NCBI RefSeq assembly: GCF_007744675.1
Contig: NZ_CP036269.1
Coordinates: forward strand, 3,327,546 to 3,391,545
Length of the DNA stretch: 64,000 nucleotides
Source of the DNA: Gimesia alba
GTDB lineage: Bacteria > Planctomycetota > Planctomycetia > Planctomycetales > Planctomycetaceae
Direction: 5' to 3'
A program made the translations under genes and the position numbers. Positions 61,364-64,000 of the stretch are shown in pieces. A model generated the notes under the pieces. It worked only from the letters and a program-made list of their open reading frames with translations, had not been told where the DNA came from and made no database searches. Within the stretch, counting starts at the first letter, position 1. Each line of letters opens with the position of its first letter.

Positions 61364-64000
61364 ATGAAACATCTTTCCTTCCTCATTGCAGACTCCCCCC
61401 TGAAATCCGCTTATTGGCTTCTTGCTCTCTGCCTGTCACTCTGCGTGACTAACCTGGCCAGTGCGGCACCGCTGGTTTACGAAGGGACTGATGGTCCTGG
61501 TAAGGGGAAGCATATCGTGTTCCTGGCCGGCGATCATGAATACCGGTCTGAAGAATCGCTGCCGGAACTGGCGCGTATTCTGGCGAAGCATCACGGATTC
61601 AAGTGTACCGTGCTGTTTAATATCGATCCGGAAACGGGTGAAATTGTAGCGGGCAATTCCAATATTCCCGGCATGGAAGCACTCGATTCGGCGGATCTGG
61701 CGGTGGTCTTTCTGCGGTTTCAGAATCTTCCCAAAGAACAGATGCAGCATCTCGTGGATTATCTTAAACGGGGTGGCCCGGTGGTCGGCATGCGAACGGC
61801 GACGCACGCCTTCAATATGCCTGCCTCTGCTCCCTTCTCTGAATATTCCTATAACAGTAAAGACAAAAACTACGAGAAGGGTTTTGGACATCAGGTGTTG
61901 GGGCAGACCTGGGTGGGGCACTATGGAACCAACCATAAGCAGAGCACACGCATCAGCATTATTGACGATAAAAAGCAGCATCCGATTTTGCGCGGCGTGA
62001 AAGATATCTGGGTGCAGGCGGGCGGTTATGTCGGCAAGCCGACCGATGGGGAAGTATTGACGATGGCTCAACCTCTGAACGGCATGAAGCAGGATTCTCC
62101 AGCTGACGAAACGAAGCCGCCGATGCCTTCGGAGTGGACGCGCACTTATACCTCTCCTTCCGGAAAGAAGGGCCGCGTGTTTACGACGCTGTATGGAACG
62201 CCTGAGGATCTGTTGAACGATGGCTACCGCCGAATGCTGGTCAACGCGTGTTTCTGGGCGCTGGGCATGGAAGACGCGATCAAAGCGGACGCCAACGTGG
62301 CCTTCGTCGGGCCGTTCAAGCCCAATACATTTGGTTTTGCCACTTACGCGCACGGGATCAAGCCGGAAGCGTATGCCGGGTTTACAAGTCCGATTCCTGC
62401 CAACCACAATACGAAGCGAACCGATTCCCCAAAGAAACCCGCTCCCAAAAAGAAAAACGCGAAGGCAAAAAAGTCCAAGAAATCAACCGCATCGCTCGTG
62501 ACCGGTAAGCCGGCACGTTTTGTACGCATCGAACTGCCGGGCAATAAACGCATTCTGACGCTGGCGGAAGTTGAAGTGATCAGCGGTGGAAAAAATATCG
62601 CAAAGGGAGGCAAGGCGACACAGTCAAGCACGATGGGTTCCGGAGTCGCCGCCAAGGCACTCGATGGTAATAAAAGCGCTGACTGGGGCAAAGGCGGGCA
62701 GACACATACCGCCAATGCGGGAACAAAGAATCCCTGGTGGGAAGTCGATCTCGGTCGCGCTGTCGACGTGGAAAAGGTAGGCATCTGGAATCGTGAAGGA
62801 TTCGAGGGCCGTATGGAAGATTTCACACTGACGCTGCTGGATGTGAATCGCAAACCGGTGTTCCGAGTCACGAATGTGGCCGCTCCCTTTACGATGGAGA
62901 TCGATGTCAAGAACAAGGGAAATCTGGAATACCTGACCTTCGCTGGAAAACCGGGTGTGCCTTATAAGTCGACTTCGAAGTCGGTCGGTGCGGAGTCACA
63001 CAGTCAAGCTACGGATCCGACGCTGGTTGACGTGCCGGCCAACTACCGCGATCCGATTCCGTTTGCCTTTCAAAATGGCGATGTCGTTGCCATTCTCGGT
63101 AATGGACTGCCTGATCGGATGCAGCATGACGGGTGGCTGGAAACACTGTTGCAGAGTGAACTGCAGGGGAAAGAGGTTCGTTTTCGTAATATGAGCGTGA
63201 GCGGCGATCGAGTGGATTCATACCCGCGCAGCAAGGGTGCCGCCACTATTACCGAATATCTGCGGCATGTGAAGGCAGACGTTGTGTTCGCATTCTTCGG
63301 CTATAACGAATCATTTGAAGGCGTAAAAAAAGCGGACGAGTATCAGAGAAAACTCATTGATTTTGTCAAAAAGACCCGTGGTTCGAAGGCCAACGGAAAA
63401 TCGTTCCCGCGGATTGTATTGTTCAGCCCGATCGCACATGAAGACACCGGCAGCAAAAACGTACCTGACGGCAAATCGCACAACGTTCAACTGGCCGCCT
63501 ACACCAAGGCAACGGCAGCCGCTGCCCGCGAAGCGGGAGTCGCGTATGTGGATCTGTTCCACCCTTCTCTGCAGATGTTCAAAGAGTCGAGTACGCCTCT
63601 GACCATCAACGGCGTGCATCTGACGGCAGAAGGGAACAAACAGCTGGCTGAAGTGATTTCATCCGCACTGTTTGGTCATCAGGTCACCGCGTCACAGACG
63701 ATGGAGCCGCTACGGTCGGCTGTACTGGATAAGGCTTATAAGTGGAATAACCGCTATCGCGCCCGTGATGGGAATGATGTCTGGGGCGGTCGGTCCATTC
63801 TGAAATTTACGAACGATCAAACCAACGCCGTTGTGTTGCAGCACGAGCTGTCGATGCTGGATGTGATGACGAACAATCGCGATGCCCGGATCTGGGCGGT
63901 CGCCAAAGGACAGGATCTCAAAGTCGACGACAGCAACGTGCCCCAGCCGGTCAAGGTGATCTCGAATGTTGGCGGCGGCAGCAAGAGTTCCAGTGCGGTG
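61364..64000 (+). CDS. ThuA / discoidin-like / SGNH hydrolase multidomain secreted protein (3' end outside window)
   Basis: The frame is open from ATG 61364 to the window end, 879 codons. A signal peptide (YWLLALCLSLCVTNLASA) is followed by a ThuA-like domain (HIVFLAGDHEYRSEESLPEL; LVDYLKRGGPVVGMRTATHA), ~residues 45-310. A Lys-rich linker leads to an F5/8 type C (discoidin-like) beta-sandwich (~380-520; WWEVDLGRAVDVEKVGIWNR). After it comes an SGNH/GDSL esterase domain (VVAILGNGLPDRM, GYNES, and GVHLTAEGNKQL carrying the catalytic His). It is a typical large planctomycete secreted glycan-active or glycan-binding protein; the substrate is unknown. Domains after residue ~760 continue off the window. 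Confidence 0.88.
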   Translation, partial: MKHLSFLIADSPLKSAYWLLALCLSLCVTNLASAAPLVYEGTDGPGKGKHIVFLAGDHEYRSEESLPELARILAKHHGFKCTVLFNIDPETGEIVAGNSNIPGMEALDSADLAVVFLRFQNLPKEQMQHLVDYLKRGGPVVGMRTATHAFNMPASAPFSEYSYNSKDKNYEKGFGHQVLGQTWVGHYGTNHKQSTRISIIDDKKQHPILRGVKDIWVQAGGYVGKPTDGEVLTMAQPLNGMKQDSPADETKPPMPSEWTRTYTSPSGKKGRVFTTLYGTPEDLLNDGYRRMLVNACFWALGMEDAIKADANVAFVGPFKPNTFGFATYAHGIKPEAYAGFTSPIPANHNTKRTDSPKKPAPKKKNAKAKKSKKSTASLVTGKPARFVRIELPGNKRILTLAEVEVISGGKNIAKGGKATQSSTMGSGVAAKALDGNKSADWGKGGQTHTANAGTKNPWWEVDLGRAVDVEKVGIWNREGFEGRMEDFTLTLLDVNRKPVFRVTNVAAPFTMEIDVKNKGNLEYLTFAGKPGVPYKSTSKSVGAESHSQATDPTLVDVPANYRDPIPFAFQNGDVVAILGNGLPDRMQHDGWLETLLQSELQGKEVRFRNMSVSGDRVDSYPRSKGAATITEYLRHVKADVVFAFFGYNESFEGVKKADEYQRKLIDFVKKTRGSKANGKSFPRIVLFSPIAHEDTGSKNVPDGKSHNVQLAAYTKATAAAAREAGVAYVDLFHPSLQMFKESSTPLTINGVHLTAEGNKQLAEVISSALFGHQVTASQTMEPLRSAVLDKAYKWNNRYRARDGNDVWGGRSILKFTNDQTNAVVLQHELSMLDVMTNNRDARIWAVAKGQDLKVDDSNVPQPVKVISNVGGGSKSSSAV

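Overview
The window reads as a planctomycete (Planctomycetota) chromosome carrying a genomic island of about 47.5 kb. The flanks are ordinary planctomycete housekeeping and secretome genes with fairly GC-rich codons: a DUF1559 pseudopilin-like protein, a ceramidase-like secreted hydrolase, a giant PQQ beta-propeller protein, and a ThuA/discoidin/SGNH multidomain protein. Between 11953 and 59474 the DNA turns visibly AT-rich and the content changes to recombinases, defence-like systems and many small unknown genes. This part sits at a tRNA-Arg(UCU) gene. A 48-bp near-perfect copy of the tRNA 3' half lies at the far end, next to a tyrosine integrase and an excisionase-like gene. Nonamers TTTRGTGTC are clustered just inside both ends.

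Layout. 1-11725: chromosome (M20 peptidase, alpha/beta hydrolase, WD40 protein, lipoprotein, DUF1559, two zinc-ribbon membrane proteins, ceramidase family, PQQ propeller). 11922-12117: tRNA-Arg, attL, terminator, nonamers. 12571-15034: a probable RiPP cluster with an HExxH protein, a precursor whose C-terminus holds five aromatic-X-Asn/Asp motifs, and a radical SAM/SPASM maturase. 15185-18712: a HerA-type ATPase fused to winged helices and a nuclease, behind a frame-disrupted winged-helix/coiled-coil gene. 18728-23161: small proteins, including three tandem paralogues with polyproline tails ending in KDK next to a DUF6338 membrane protein. 23374-32238: a secreted TPR protein facing a three-gene operon that ends in a membrane caspase-WD40 protein. 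33237-36672: a second tyrosine recombinase and two secreted proteins. 36886-38175: an XRE regulator and a DUF4365 nuclease-like gene. 38198-48964: an SspABCD-type DNA phosphorothioation locus with an embedded GHKL-kinase/receiver pair. 49242-51682: DUF2958, an unknown gene and an ECF sigma factor. 52033-58181: an E2/JAB/E1 ubiquitin-like conjugation operon with a cysteine-rich possible E3, followed by a second HerA ATPase and a separate nuclease. 58178-59522: excisionase, integrase, attR. 59613-64000: chromosome again, with a dispersed palindromic repeat.

How the genes may work together. The Ssp genes should place phosphorothioates on host DNA. No SspE-like restriction gene is visible, so the GHKL/receiver pair between sspD and sspA, or DUF4365 beside sspA, are the obvious candidates for sensing or effector roles. 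The E2-JAB-E1 operon runs without a break into a HerA/nuclease pair, and a divergent sigma factor may control it. The left HerA protein has the same ATPase, winged-helix and nuclease order fused into one chain. The candidate triceptide (cyclophane) RiPP cluster and the polyproline micro-protein operon are the least explained parts. All functions are read from sequence motifs and memory of families; no database search was run.
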